DNA from: Pseudarthrobacter sp. NamE5
Lineage (GTDB): Bacteria; Actinomycetota; Actinomycetes; Actinomycetales; Micrococcaceae
DNA length: 51,081 nucleotides
NCBI RefSeq assembly: GCF_005796225.1
Contig: NZ_VAHO01000022.1
Location: forward strand, 1-51,081
Direction of reading: 5' to 3'
Of the stretch, positions 35,097 to 43,175 are shown in pieces. Positions within the stretch are counted from its first letter, which is position 1, and each line of letters starts with the position of its first letter. Under the pieces are notes generated by a model that saw only the letters and a program-made list of their open reading frames with translations, was not told the DNA's origin and did not search any database. Position numbers and translations under genes: made by a program.

Positions 35097-35963
35097 CTAG
35101 GACACGGCGGCCGGGTCCTGCCAATGGTTCCGCCAGGTGTGTTCCGGCTCGAAGCCCAGCAACCTCCGCGCCTTGTCAATCGACAGCATGGTCTCGTGTT
35201 CTCCCAGTTCCTTGGTGACCTTGACCGCCGGAAACACTTCCGCTGCCAACTCAGCGCTGGACCGGCTCATGACGGTGTCCGCGTTGGCGATGATGAACGC
35301 CTCAAAACCCGGTTTTCCGTTCTCGAGCGCCCGGACCACGGCCTGCGCGCCGTCCCGGCCGTCGATGTATCCCCAGAGGTTCCATTTCCGCAGGGTGGCA
35401 TCGGAGTCGAAGGACGGGAAGTTCTCGTAGTCGGCAACGTCCATGACGTTGGAGAACCGTAGCGCCACAATGCTCAGTTCCGGGTCCCAGCGCGTCAGTT
35501 CCACCGCCATCTGCTCCTCCAGGTGCTTCACCAGGGAGTAAGTGCTTTCGGGCCGGGCAGGGTATTCCTCGTCCACCGGGATGTACGGCGGATCCACGTC
35601 GAACGGCAGCCCCAGTACGGTCTCGCTGGAGGCATACACCAGCTTCCTGATGCCGGCCCGGCGTGCAGCCTGGAACACGTTGTAGGTGGACAGCATGTTG
35701 TTCTCGAACGTTGCGGCATCAGGGATGATGCCGGGGGCGGGAATGGCACCCAGGTGCACCACGGCGTCGAAACCCTCGTGCCGGTCGTCGACGCCCAGCA
35801 TGGCGTCCAGCACCTGGCCGTAGTTACGCAGGTCCACCACCACCAGCCCGGGGCTCCGCGCGCCGGCCCGGTCAAGGTTGAGGACCTGGTGGCCGTCCCC
35901 GATCAGCCTCCGGACAACGTGCCGCCCCAGTTTTCCGCTTCCTCCGGTGACCGCAATTCTCAT
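35097..35963 (-). CDS. NAD-dependent epimerase/dehydratase family protein
   Basis: A 288-residue extended short-chain dehydrogenase with the nucleotide-binding TGGSGKLGRHVVRRL at the N-terminus, VVHLGAIPAPG, and the Tyr/Lys pair in TYSLVKHLEEQ. The C-terminal part (YIDGRDGAQAVVRALENG) fits nucleotide-sugar epimerases or uronate dehydrogenase-like enzymes. Substrate unclear. The adenylate kinase-like gene lies 33 bases upstream in the same direction. Confidence 0.88.
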   Translation of the reverse strand: MRIAVTGGSGKLGRHVVRRLIGDGHQVLNLDRAGARSPGLVVVDLRNYGQVLDAMLGVDDRHEGFDAVVHLGAIPAPGIIPDAATFENNMLSTYNVFQAARRAGIRKLVYASSETVLGLPFDVDPPYIPVDEEYPARPESTYSLVKHLEEQMAVELTRWDPELSIVALRFSNVMDVADYENFPSFDSDATLRKWNLWGYIDGRDGAQAVVRALENGKPGFEAFIIANADTVMSRSSAELAAEVFPAVKVTKELGEHETMLSIDKARRLLGFEPEHTWRNHWQDPAAVS

Positions 35964-35996
35964 GAGTTTTCCTTCGTGTCGGTGGTTCAGGCCCGT

Positions 35997-36590
35997 TCAG
36001 GCGCCGGATCGCGGGGTTGCAAGGAACTTCTCGACGGCGGCGATCGCCTGCCCGGTGATGTCGCCGGGGTCTCCGCTGCCGTTCACGGACACGAGTAATC
36101 CCCTGCCCGCGTAGACCGAGACTACTTCATGCGTCTCGCGGTGGTAGAGATCAAGCCGGTGCCGGAACACGTCCACCGTGTCGTCCGTGCGGCCCTGGTC
36201 CGCAGCGCGGCGTCGCATCCGCTGCTCCAGCTCGTCATCGGGGGCGTGCAGTTCGATGACGGCGTCCAGGGCCAGCCCCTGGGTTGCGAGCATGTCGTCC
36301 AACTCCATCACCTGGGGCGCCGTCCGCGGATAGCCGTCCAGCAGGAACCCTGCCTGCAGGTCTTTCTTCAGGAGGCGGTCCCTTACCAGCGCATTGGTGA
36401 GGTGGTCGGGAACGAAAGTGCCGCCGTCGAGGTAGGCGGCAGCCTGGATGCCCAGTTCGGTTTCCTCACTGACGTTGGTCCGGAAGATCTCCCCGGTGGA
36501 CACCACCGGGATGCCAAAGTGCCGGGCAATATGTTCGGCCTGCGTTCCTTTGCCGGAGCCCGGCGGACCGATGATGAGGAGCCTGGTCAT
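35997..36590 (-). CDS. Adenylate kinase-like nucleoside monophosphate kinase
   Basis: A 197-residue P-loop kinase with GPPGSGKGTQ, VSTGEIFRTN (housekeeping enzymes usually read TGDMLR), LLDGYPRT and a short LID with QGRTDD. No zinc-binding LID. The divergent NMP-binding residues and its place away from the secY region suggest an adenylate kinase paralogue with a secondary role (inference). Start ATG 36590 has AGGAT unusually close. Confidence 0.85.
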   Translation of the reverse strand: MTRLLIIGPPGSGKGTQAEHIARHFGIPVVSTGEIFRTNVSEETELGIQAAAYLDGGTFVPDHLTNALVRDRLLKKDLQAGFLLDGYPRTAPQVMELDDMLATQGLALDAVIELHAPDDELEQRMRRRAADQGRTDDTVDVFRHRLDLYHRETHEVVSVYAGRGLLVSVNGSGDPGDITGQAIAAVEKFLATPRSGA

Positions 36591-36876
36591 ATCCTGTCCA
36601 ACTTCCTGCCCGTCCGCCGGCGAGTTGGCCGCTGTGGTGGGTCCGCCGCCGGGGCAGCGGCACCTGCTTCATTCTGCCCGGTGCCGCTGGCTGGCGCCAG
36701 AGGACCCGTAACCCGGTGTACGCTTGCCTGCTCCCGGGGATGTATATACTTCTAGATAGGTTTAGCAGCGGGCCGTTGGAAAGTTCGTCGATCCAGCGAC
36801 CTGCACAGGCTCCCGGCATTTTGGGCCGGCTGTAGGTGCGGGTCGTTTTGACCTGAGCGAATGGCACTAAGAAACC
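36591..36876. promoter_or_regulatory. Divergent intergenic region with -10-like TATACT at 36745
   Basis: No gene is convincing in these 286 bases. TATACT (36745-36750) in an AT-rich patch, with CTTGCC 16 bases before, is a possible rightward promoter for the ANTAR gene, giving a leader of about 120 bases. Confidence 0.35.
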
Positions 36877-37620
36877 GTGGCCAGCGAGTCAACAGCAAAA
36901 CCTGATACATCCGTCGCCGAGCACCTGCATGAACTGGTTCTCAACAGCTCTGACGTTGAGGACTTCCTCAACGAGCTCGCACAGGTGGCCGCGCGAAACC
37001 TTTCCGAGCCCGGCGACGAAATGATGTGCGCCATCACGCTGCTGCGCCAGCGCAAGGCCGCAACGGTGGCCAGCAGCAGCGCAGAGGCAAAGGCCATTGC
37101 GCAGGTTGAGTGCGGCTTCAGTGAGACGCCGGGCATGACGGCCTCCACCGTACAGGAGACCATCCACATACCGGATGCTCAGCGTGACGGCCGCTGGCCC
37201 GACTATTCCTATGCCGTGCTGGCCCAGGGCGTCCGCTCTGTCCTTGCGTTGCCTTTCCGGTTGGAGGGCGAAACGAAGGCGGCGCTGCTGCTGTACTCCC
37301 GGCGCCCCGAGCGTTTTGGGCCCCGCATGCTGGAATTCGCCGAGGATTTTGTCAGCCAGACGTCCATGGCCCTGCGGCTCGCCGTCCGCTTTGCGCACTA
37401 TAGCGAGACCGCCGCCAATCTCCGGGCAACCCTTGAATCCCGGACGGTGATCGACATGGCCGTGGGCATTATCATGGCCCAGAACCGGTGCAGCCAGCAG
37501 GACGCTTTCGACATCCTGAAGACCGCCTCCAGCACCCGGAACTCCAAGCTGCATGACGTTGCGGCGGCGGTGGTCAACTCCCTGGGGCAGGGCCCGGCAC
37601 GCACGCACTACGACGGGTAG
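36877..37620 (+). CDS. GAF-ANTAR domain RNA-binding antiterminator
   Basis: A 247-residue protein starting with GTG. Residues 20-170 form a GAF sensor domain; residues 180-240 form an ANTAR domain (LESRTVIDMAVGIIMAQNRC, then QDAFDILKTAS) that in studied proteins binds paired hexaloop hairpins in nascent RNA to prevent termination. The signal sensed is unknown. The ribosome site is weak (TAAGAAACC), so its start could be less certain than others. Confidence 0.88.
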   Translation: MASESTAKPDTSVAEHLHELVLNSSDVEDFLNELAQVAARNLSEPGDEMMCAITLLRQRKAATVASSSAEAKAIAQVECGFSETPGMTASTVQETIHIPDAQRDGRWPDYSYAVLAQGVRSVLALPFRLEGETKAALLLYSRRPERFGPRMLEFAEDFVSQTSMALRLAVRFAHYSETAANLRATLESRTVIDMAVGIIMAQNRCSQQDAFDILKTASSTRNSKLHDVAAAVVNSLGQGPARTHYDG

Positions 37621-37638
37621 CAAGTCACAGGTTTCGAT

Positions 37639-37672
37639 TTCCGACGACGGCGGTCACCCGCCGTCGTCGGAA
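37639..37672. terminator. Bidirectional terminator hairpin
   Basis: Perfect 15-base arms (37639-37653 and 37658-37672) with loop TCAC lie between the convergent ANTAR and alpha/beta hydrolase genes. AT-rich bases on the 5' side could serve leftward termination. Confidence 0.75.
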
Positions 37673-37690
37673 GTCCCTCGCGTTTGTGCC

Positions 37691-38527
37691 TTACCTCCCG
37701 AGGAAGCGCAGCAGTGCTTCGTTGACCTCTTCCGCGTGGGTCCACAACAGGCCGTGCGGGGCGCCCTCGACCTCCACGTACTCAGCGCTCGGGAGCGCCT
37801 TGGCGAACAGCCGGCCGGTTGATTCGATGGGCAGGATGTTGTCCGCAGTGCCGTGAAGAATCAGGGCGGGGACGTCAATCTTGGGGATGTCCTGGCGGAA
37901 GTCCGTAAGCCAGGTGGGTTGGGCGGCAACGGACGCCGTGGCCCCGGCCCCGGCGGCGAGGTTCCAGCTGGCGTTCACGGCCTCCTGGCTGAGGCGGGGC
38001 GTGCCTAAGAAAGTGCCCGAGTTGTAGAAGTTCTTGAAGAACTCCGTGAAAAAGGCGTACCGGTCCGCCGTAACAGCTTTCACCAGTCCATCAAAGACTT
38101 CTTGCGGGACGCCATCGGGATTGTCATCCGTCTTAAGCAGGAACGGTTCAAGGGAACCGAGGAAGGCTGCCCGTGCCACCCGTGCGGAGCCATAGGTGCC
38201 AAGGTAGCGGCCCACCTCACCGGTGCCCATGGAAAAGCCCACCAGCACGGCGTCTTGGAGGTCCAGCGTGGTCAGCACAGTGTTGAGGTCCGCGGCGAAG
38301 GTGTCGTAATCGTAGCCCTCGGTGGTCTTGCTCGACTTCCCAAAGCCGCGGCGGTCGTAGGTGATGACCCGGTAACCGGCATCAAGGAGCGCGGCAGTCT
38401 GCTTCTCCCAGGAGGAGCCGTCCAAAGGGTAGCCGTGGATCAGCACAACGGGCTGGCCCGAGCCGTGGTCCTCGTAGTAGAGCTCAATGTCAGTGCTGTT
38501 TTCAGTTCCAACGGTAATGAAAGCCAT
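37691..38527 (-). CDS. Alpha/beta hydrolase (non-haem chloroperoxidase-like)
   Basis: A 278-residue hydrolase with oxyanion loop HGYPLDGSSW, nucleophile Ser in GFSMGTGE, acid Asp in LHGTADNILP and catalytic His in GAPHGLLW. These are the features of the cofactor-free haloperoxidase/esterase group, whose natural substrates are mostly esters or lactones. Start ATG 38527 has AAAGGAA ten bases upstream; the frame extends to 38581. Confidence 0.9.
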   Translation of the reverse strand: MAFITVGTENSTDIELYYEDHGSGQPVVLIHGYPLDGSSWEKQTAALLDAGYRVITYDRRGFGKSSKTTEGYDYDTFAADLNTVLTTLDLQDAVLVGFSMGTGEVGRYLGTYGSARVARAAFLGSLEPFLLKTDDNPDGVPQEVFDGLVKAVTADRYAFFTEFFKNFYNSGTFLGTPRLSQEAVNASWNLAAGAGATASVAAQPTWLTDFRQDIPKIDVPALILHGTADNILPIESTGRLFAKALPSAEYVEVEGAPHGLLWTHAEEVNEALLRFLGR

Positions 38528-38703
38528 GGCGGACAGATTCCTTTCGAGGCTGGAGCATCGGAGCGGGCAGACATGTGCCATGCCCGCGCAGTACCTACTC
38601 TAGGGCCGTCCCGCGTTCCGTCCACCCTGCTCAGTCTCGAGGGCGGGACGCAAAAGTGGCTTGGCCTCATCAGTGCAGGGCATGGGCCACTGCCGCTGTG
38701 AAG

Positions 38704-38901
38704 CTACTGGGATGGCTGCGGCAGCTCGCAGGTAATCTGCGGATTGGCACCCATGTAATTCAGGGGGCCGGCGATGATGGTGATAGCAACCGTTCCCGCC
38801 TGTGCACAATTACCTGGCGCTGCCCCAAAGTAGCCCCGCTGCCAGGCAGCCACGCCGCCGATGATCAACCAGATGACAACAAGTGCTCCGAGAATCCGCA
38901 T
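38704..38901 (-). CDS. Small conserved membrane protein
   Basis: A 65-residue protein with one N-terminal membrane helix (MRILGALVVIWLIIGGVAAW) and a short outer part with two cysteines in NCAQAGT and ITCELPQPSQ. A good CGGAGG site precedes the ATG. Near-identical small proteins are, from memory, widespread in actinobacteria, with no known function; the cysteine pair may form a disulfide outside the cell. Confidence 0.75.
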   Translation of the reverse strand: MRILGALVVIWLIIGGVAAWQRGYFGAAPGNCAQAGTVAITIIAGPLNYMGANPQITCELPQPSQ

Positions 38902-38988
38902 GTGTCCTCCGTTGGCCGCTCGGCTGTGGGTTCAATTATGCGACGGCGGCCACGGCAAGTGCGAGAGGGATCGCCAAAGAGCCGCGGG

Positions 38989-39036
38989 AGGTGATAGAGC
39001 GTCCGCGAAAAACGCGCGTTAAGTGAGAGAGCGTCC
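38989..39036. repeat. Direct repeat around AGAGCGTCC
   Basis: AGGTGATAGAGCGTCC (38989-39004) and AAGTGAGAGAGCGTCC (39021-39036) match at 14 of 16 bases, period 32, flanking a small GCG-AAAAA-CGC stem. The form suggests a dispersed intergenic element. Confidence 0.6.
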
Positions 39037-39062
39037 CAGGTGGCGGGACGGCGGCGGACAGA

Positions 39063-39110
39063 AAAAGCACCTCCGGTTCCGGAAGGCTTTCCGGCACCGG
39101 AGGTGCTTTT
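39063..39110. terminator. Strong bidirectional terminator after the desaturase gene
   Basis: AAAAGCACCTCCGG (39063-39076) mirrors CCGGAGGTGCTTTT (39097-39110) perfectly, with an inner CCGGAA/TTCCGG hairpin (39079-39094). T-runs exist in both directions. Confidence 0.9.
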
Positions 39111-39129
39111 GTTGTCCTGGTGTGGTGAG

Positions 39130-40320
39130 TCAGGCCTTGGCAGTCTTGCCCGGCAGGGCCAGTTTGAAGACTTTCGCCCATGCCGAGCCAACCTGCTTCG
39201 GAAGTGGCCCGGTGGTGTACTTCAAGCCGTAGCGCTGGCAAATCTCACGGACCCTGGGCGCCACTTCGGAGTACCGGTTGGACGGCAGGTCCGGGAAGAG
39301 GTGGTGCTCGATCTGGTGCGACAGGTTGCCGGTCATGATATGCATGAACTTGGAACCGGAGATGTTGGCGGAGCCAATCATCTGGCGTACGTACCAGTCG
39401 CCGCGGGTCTCTCCGTCCACCATCTCCTCGGTGAAGGTATCCGTACCCTCAGGGAAGTGTCCGCAGAAGATGACCGAGTGGGCCCAGACGTTGCGGATGG
39501 CGTTGGCGGCAAGTGTGCCCAGCAGTGCATGCTTGGCCGAGCCGGTGAGCATGGCCACCGCCGGGGTGGCGGCGTAGTCCTTGGTGAACTGGGTGACCAC
39601 TTTCTTGCCCAGCGCCTTCAGGTCCTTGAGCAGTGCCTCCTTGGACTTTTTGCCTTCCTTGTACTCGGTCAGCTCGAGGTCGTAGACGGCAATGCCCCAC
39701 TCGAACACCGGCGCCAGGATCGCGTTGAAGAGCGGGTTTGCCAGGTTAATCGGCTTCCACGGCTGTTCCTCGTCCATGCGCAGGAGGTTGTATCCGACGT
39801 CGTTGTCCTTGCCCACCACGTTGGTCCAGCGGTGGTGGAGATCGTTGTGGGTGTGCTGCCAGGAGCGGGACGGGGTGACGAAGTCCCATTCCCATGTGGT
39901 GGAGTGGATGTCCGGGTCCCGCATCCAGTCCCATTGGCCGTGCAGGATGTTGTGGCCGAGCTCCATGTTTTCCAGGATCTTGGCAAGGCTCAGCAAGGTG
40001 GTGCCGGTGACCCAGGCAGCCTTGTTCTTGCCCACCAGCAGCGCAGCCCGGCCCGAGAGCTCCAGCCCGCGCTGGATTTTGATCATCCGCCGGATGTAGG
40101 CAGCATCTTCCGCGCCGCGCTTGGCCAGGATCTCGTCACGGATTGCATCCAGTTCACGGCCAAGCTCCGCCACCTGCTCGTCGGTGAGGTGTGCCGCCGC
40201 GGGCGGCCTGACGGTGGGGCTTCCGGACTCTGCGAGCTTTCCGGGGCGTGACCGGGCCCCTCCGGCAGCGCTGCCTTTGGTGGATGCGGGAGTGGCCTTG
40301 CTGGGTGAGATTACAGACAT
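39130..40320 (-). CDS. Membrane fatty acid desaturase (DesA3-like)
   Basis: A 396-residue di-iron membrane enzyme with the three histidine boxes: GHNILHG, HTHNDLHH and QIEHHLFP. It has membrane segments around residues 90-110 and 190-240 and a long Pro/Ser-rich N-terminus. Such acyl-CoA desaturases introduce a cis double bond in C18 chains using electrons from a dedicated reductase, encoded just upstream (13 bases). Start ATG 40320 has GAGGAG nine bases before it. The pair resembles mycobacterial DesA3 with its oxidoreductase. Confidence 0.9.
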   Translation of the reverse strand: MSVISPSKATPASTKGSAAGGARSRPGKLAESGSPTVRPPAAAHLTDEQVAELGRELDAIRDEILAKRGAEDAAYIRRMIKIQRGLELSGRAALLVGKNKAAWVTGTTLLSLAKILENMELGHNILHGQWDWMRDPDIHSTTWEWDFVTPSRSWQHTHNDLHHRWTNVVGKDNDVGYNLLRMDEEQPWKPINLANPLFNAILAPVFEWGIAVYDLELTEYKEGKKSKEALLKDLKALGKKVVTQFTKDYAATPAVAMLTGSAKHALLGTLAANAIRNVWAHSVIFCGHFPEGTDTFTEEMVDGETRGDWYVRQMIGSANISGSKFMHIMTGNLSHQIEHHLFPDLPSNRYSEVAPRVREICQRYGLKYTTGPLPKQVGSAWAKVFKLALPGKTAKA

Positions 40321-40333
40321 ACCGTGGTGCTCC

Positions 40334-41479
40334 TCAGATTTCGAGGTTGACGGGTCCGGCGGCTGCCGAGACACACGTTTGGATCAGTTGGCCGGGTTCG
40401 CCATGGACTTCCCCGGTTCGGAGGTCGCGGACCTGTCCTGACAGGAGCGGTGTGAGGCAGCTGTGGCAGATGCCCATCCGGCATCCGCTGGGCATAAGCA
40501 CCCCGGCGTCCTCTCCGACATCAAGGATTGGGGTATCCCCGTCGGCTTCCACTTCGCGGTCCGACGCCTCGAAGGTGACCAGGCCGCCGTCGTGCCCGAC
40601 GCCGCCTTCGAAGGTGGTGTTGAAGCGTTCGATCATGAGGTTGCCGGCAGTACCGGCCACGGCCACCTCTGAGCCAGGGGCCGCTGCTGTGAGGGCGGCG
40701 CGCTTCCACAGGGCCTCGGCATCGTCCAGGAAGCTGTCCGGGCCGCAGGCGTAGGCGGCGCGTTCCTTCCAGTCCGGGCAGATCTCGTCCAGCTGGTCGG
40801 TGCTGGTCAGGTCCATCCGGCCCTGCTCCCCCGTGTACCAGTGGGCGAGGCGGAAGTTGGGGAACTGGTCGGCAAGCTCGGCAAGTTCCTCGCGGAAGAG
40901 GCTGTCACCGGGGGTCCTGGCTGAGTGCACCAGTACGACGTCGGCATCCGGACGCCGCGGGACAAGCGTGCGGATCATGGACATCACCGGTGTGATGCCA
41001 CTGCCGGCGGTGACCATCAGGAGTGGCCGCGGATGCTCGGGGAGAACGAAGTCGCCCTGGGGCGGGGCCAGGAACAGGACGTCGCCGGGCTTGGTGCTGC
41101 GGACCAAGGTGCCGGAGACGGCGCCCACGTCAGTGACGGTGATGGCGGGGTCCTTGCCGGCGGGGGCGCTGAGCGAGTAGGAGCGCCAGTGGCGGACGCC
41201 GTTAAGCTCTACGCCGATGCGCGCCCACTGGCCTGCCAAGTGGGAGTGCCAGCCCCGTCCGGGCCGGAAGAAGATGGTGGCCGACTGGGCCGTCTCCTGA
41301 ACCACGCGGGTGACCACGCCGCGAAGTTGCCGCGCGGAGTAGACCGGGTTGAACAGCGCAAGGATGTCCTCCGGCGCCAAGGGCGTGGTTAGTACAGAGG
41401 CCGCCTGGGCCAGCTGGCGTAGCCGGATCATGCGATACAGCCTAGAGCGGCGCGAGCCATATTTCTCTCTCTCCGTCAT
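40334..41479 (-). CDS. Flavin/2Fe-2S ferredoxin reductase for the desaturase
   Basis: A 381-residue three-part protein: FAD domain (HWRSYSLSAPAG), NAD(P)H domain (LLMVTAGSGITPVMSMIRTL, then ACGPDSFL) and a C-terminal plant-type 2Fe-2S domain (PSGCRMGICHSC and a later Cys in IQTCVS). It would carry electrons from NAD(P)H to the desaturase. Possible starts are ATG 41479 and ATG 41431. Confidence 0.9.
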   Translation of the reverse strand: MTEREKYGSRRSRLYRMIRLRQLAQAASVLTTPLAPEDILALFNPVYSARQLRGVVTRVVQETAQSATIFFRPGRGWHSHLAGQWARIGVELNGVRHWRSYSLSAPAGKDPAITVTDVGAVSGTLVRSTKPGDVLFLAPPQGDFVLPEHPRPLLMVTAGSGITPVMSMIRTLVPRRPDADVVLVHSARTPGDSLFREELAELADQFPNFRLAHWYTGEQGRMDLTSTDQLDEICPDWKERAAYACGPDSFLDDAEALWKRAALTAAAPGSEVAVAGTAGNLMIERFNTTFEGGVGHDGGLVTFEASDREVEADGDTPILDVGEDAGVLMPSGCRMGICHSCLTPLLSGQVRDLRTGEVHGEPGQLIQTCVSAAAGPVNLEI

Positions 41480-41575
41480 ATGACCGTTCCGCAGTCACGC
41501 TAAGTGGTGGCGCTAAGCCCCCAAGCCGCACTTAAAGAGTAACGGCTGGAAACTGCGGATGGTTCCCGGCACTTC

Positions 41576-41591
41576 AGTAAGCCTGCTTATT
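41576..41591. promoter_or_regulatory. AGTAAG-CCTG-CTTATT palindrome before the reductase-desaturase operon
   Basis: A 6-4-6 palindrome about 100 bases before the reductase start, in an AT-rich stretch, with TTATTATAT following. It matches the sites at 23419 and 24832. The rest of 41480-41630 holds no gene. Confidence 0.5.
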
Positions 41592-41630
41592 ATATCGTGG
41601 AAATCCGCATGGGGGGAGAATATTTACGCC

Positions 41631-42683
41631 CTACCCCGGAGTGTTACCGCTGGTCAGATGCGGCGCCCATCCCAGTACGGGCGCGATGTGCCGCGCCACG
41701 TTGCCCAGCAGCTTGGCATTGAAGTCCACGCCCAACTGGTTGGGAACGGTAAGCAGCAGGGTGTCCGCGGACTGGACGGCCGAGTCGGCAGCGAGCTCTT
41801 CGGCCAGCACGTCCGGGGGTCCCACGTAGCTCTTCCCGAACCTGGCAGTCAGCCCGTCGATCACGCCCACCTGGTCCCGGCTGTCGCGCAGCGCGCTGCC
41901 GGCAAAGTAGCGGCTGTCCTCCGCGTCCGTGATCGGGAGCACGCTGCGGCTAACCGAAACCCGCGGTGTATGCGCGTGGCCAGCGGCCTGCCAGGTGTCC
42001 CGGAACAACTGGATCTGCTCGGCCTGCAATTCGTGGAAGGGTACGCCCGTATCCTCGGTGAGCAGGGTTGAACTCATGAGGTTCATGCCCAGCTCCGCTG
42101 CCCAGACGGCGGTCTTGCGGGTCCCGGCACCCCACCAGATCCGCTCGGCGAGGCCCGGAGACTGTGGCTGGACCGGCAAAAGCCCAGTGGCTCCGCCGGC
42201 GTACCGGGGATCCGCTTCCGCCACTCCAGCACCGGTGATCGCCTTCCGGAAGAGGGCTGTGTGGCGGCGGGCCATATCAGCGTCGGTCTCCCCCGGCCCG
42301 GGCACATACCCAAATGCTGCAGCGCCGTGGCGTGCAGGCTCGGGTGATCCCCGGCTGATGCCCAACTGGAGGCGGCCGCTGCTGATCAGGTCCGTGGCTG
42401 CAGCCTCCTCTGCGAGGTACAGCGGGTTTTCGTAACGCATGTCAATAACGCCGGTTCCGATCTCAATCCTGCTGGTTCGGGCGGCTATGGCGGAGAGAAG
42501 AGGGAACGGCGAGGCCTGCTGCCGGGCGAAGTGATGGACGCGGAAAAATGCGCCGTCGAGCCCAAGCTCCTCCACGGCCACTGAAAGGTCAATGGCCTGG
42601 AGCAGGGCATCACCGGCGGTCCTGGTTTGCGAGCCGTGGCCGGGACCCCAATGGCCGAATGAGAGAAATCCGATGCGCTCCAT
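41631..42683 (-). CDS. LLM-class flavin-dependent oxidoreductase
   Basis: A 350-residue luciferase-like TIM-barrel monooxygenase. The opening GFLSFGHWGPGHG, IEIGTGVIDMRYENP, LQLGISRGSPEPA and IWWGAGTRKTA fit the FMN-using branch with unknown substrates. ATG 42683 is chosen because it begins the family's first beta strand; the frame extends far upstream but that part overlaps the divergent YnfA gene and resembles nothing. Confidence 0.87.
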   Translation of the reverse strand: MERIGFLSFGHWGPGHGSQTRTAGDALLQAIDLSVAVEELGLDGAFFRVHHFARQQASPFPLLSAIAARTSRIEIGTGVIDMRYENPLYLAEEAAATDLISSGRLQLGISRGSPEPARHGAAAFGYVPGPGETDADMARRHTALFRKAITGAGVAEADPRYAGGATGLLPVQPQSPGLAERIWWGAGTRKTAVWAAELGMNLMSSTLLTEDTGVPFHELQAEQIQLFRDTWQAAGHAHTPRVSVSRSVLPITDAEDSRYFAGSALRDSRDQVGVIDGLTARFGKSYVGPPDVLAEELAADSAVQSADTLLLTVPNQLGVDFNAKLLGNVARHIAPVLGWAPHLTSGNTPG

Positions 42684-42725
42684 ACTTGCCCCAACCCGCT
42701 TGCGGCTGCCGGCATTCCCGGCCAG

Positions 42726-42750
42726 GCCAGCCGGAGTAGTTCCGGCTGGC
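42726..42750. promoter_or_regulatory. 10-bp inverted repeat abutting the YnfA start
   Basis: GCCAGCCGGA (42726-42735) and TCCGGCTGGC (42741-42750) are exact complements around GTAGT, ending one base before ATG 42751. It can be an operator for the divergent pair or an mRNA hairpin covering the start region. Confidence 0.5.
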
Positions 42751-43122
42751 ATGATGACTGGCGTGGGTATTCCTGATGAGGCAGTGGGCATCTCCAAGAC
42801 GATCGTGCTTTTTGCGCTGGCCGCGGCTGCCGAGATAGGCGGCGCTTGGCTGGTGTGGCAATCCGTGCGCGAAGGCAAGGACTGGTGGTGGGCTGGCCTG
42901 GGTGTGGTCGCCCTGGGCGCGTACGGTTTCGTGGCCACCCTCCAGCCCGATGCACACTTCGGGCGGATTCTGGCCGCGTACGGCGGGGTGTTCGTGGCCG
43001 GTTCCCTGGCATGGGGCATGGCGTTCGACGGCTTCCGGCCCGACCGCTGGGATGTCGCAGGTTCGCTGATCTGCCTGCTGGGGGTGGCCGTGATCATGTT
43101 CGCCCCTCGAAGCGGAGGATGA
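42751..43122 (+). CDS. YnfA-family small membrane protein
   Basis: A 123-residue protein with four membrane helices and the family features ALAAAAEIGGAWLVW, LQPDAHFGRILAAYGGVFV and DRWDVAGSLICLLGVAVIM. YnfA proteins are distantly related to small multidrug resistance exporters, with little known function. The start is uncertain: ATG 42751 lies against a hairpin; family proteins begin nearer GTG 42784. Confidence 0.85.
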   Translation: MMTGVGIPDEAVGISKTIVLFALAAAAEIGGAWLVWQSVREGKDWWWAGLGVVALGAYGFVATLQPDAHFGRILAAYGGVFVAGSLAWGMAFDGFRPDRWDVAGSLICLLGVAVIMFAPRSGG

Positions 43123-43163
43123 GCGCGCCCCTGGGCGGAAGCGCCCTGCCCGGGCGAACCGCC

Positions 43164-43169
43164 TAGACT
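43164..43169 (+). promoter_or_regulatory. -10 element for a probable leaderless transcript
   Basis: TAGACT is followed by six bases and then the GTG start at 43176, the spacing seen for leaderless messages in actinobacteria. No ribosome site is present. A good -35 is not visible. Confidence 0.4.
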
Positions 43170-43175
43170 GGCACC

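Noticed and set aside
36466..36867. A 133-codon leftward frame across the region before the ANTAR gene
   Set aside because: It overlaps the adenylate kinase-like gene in another frame and lacks a ribosome site or recognisable domain.
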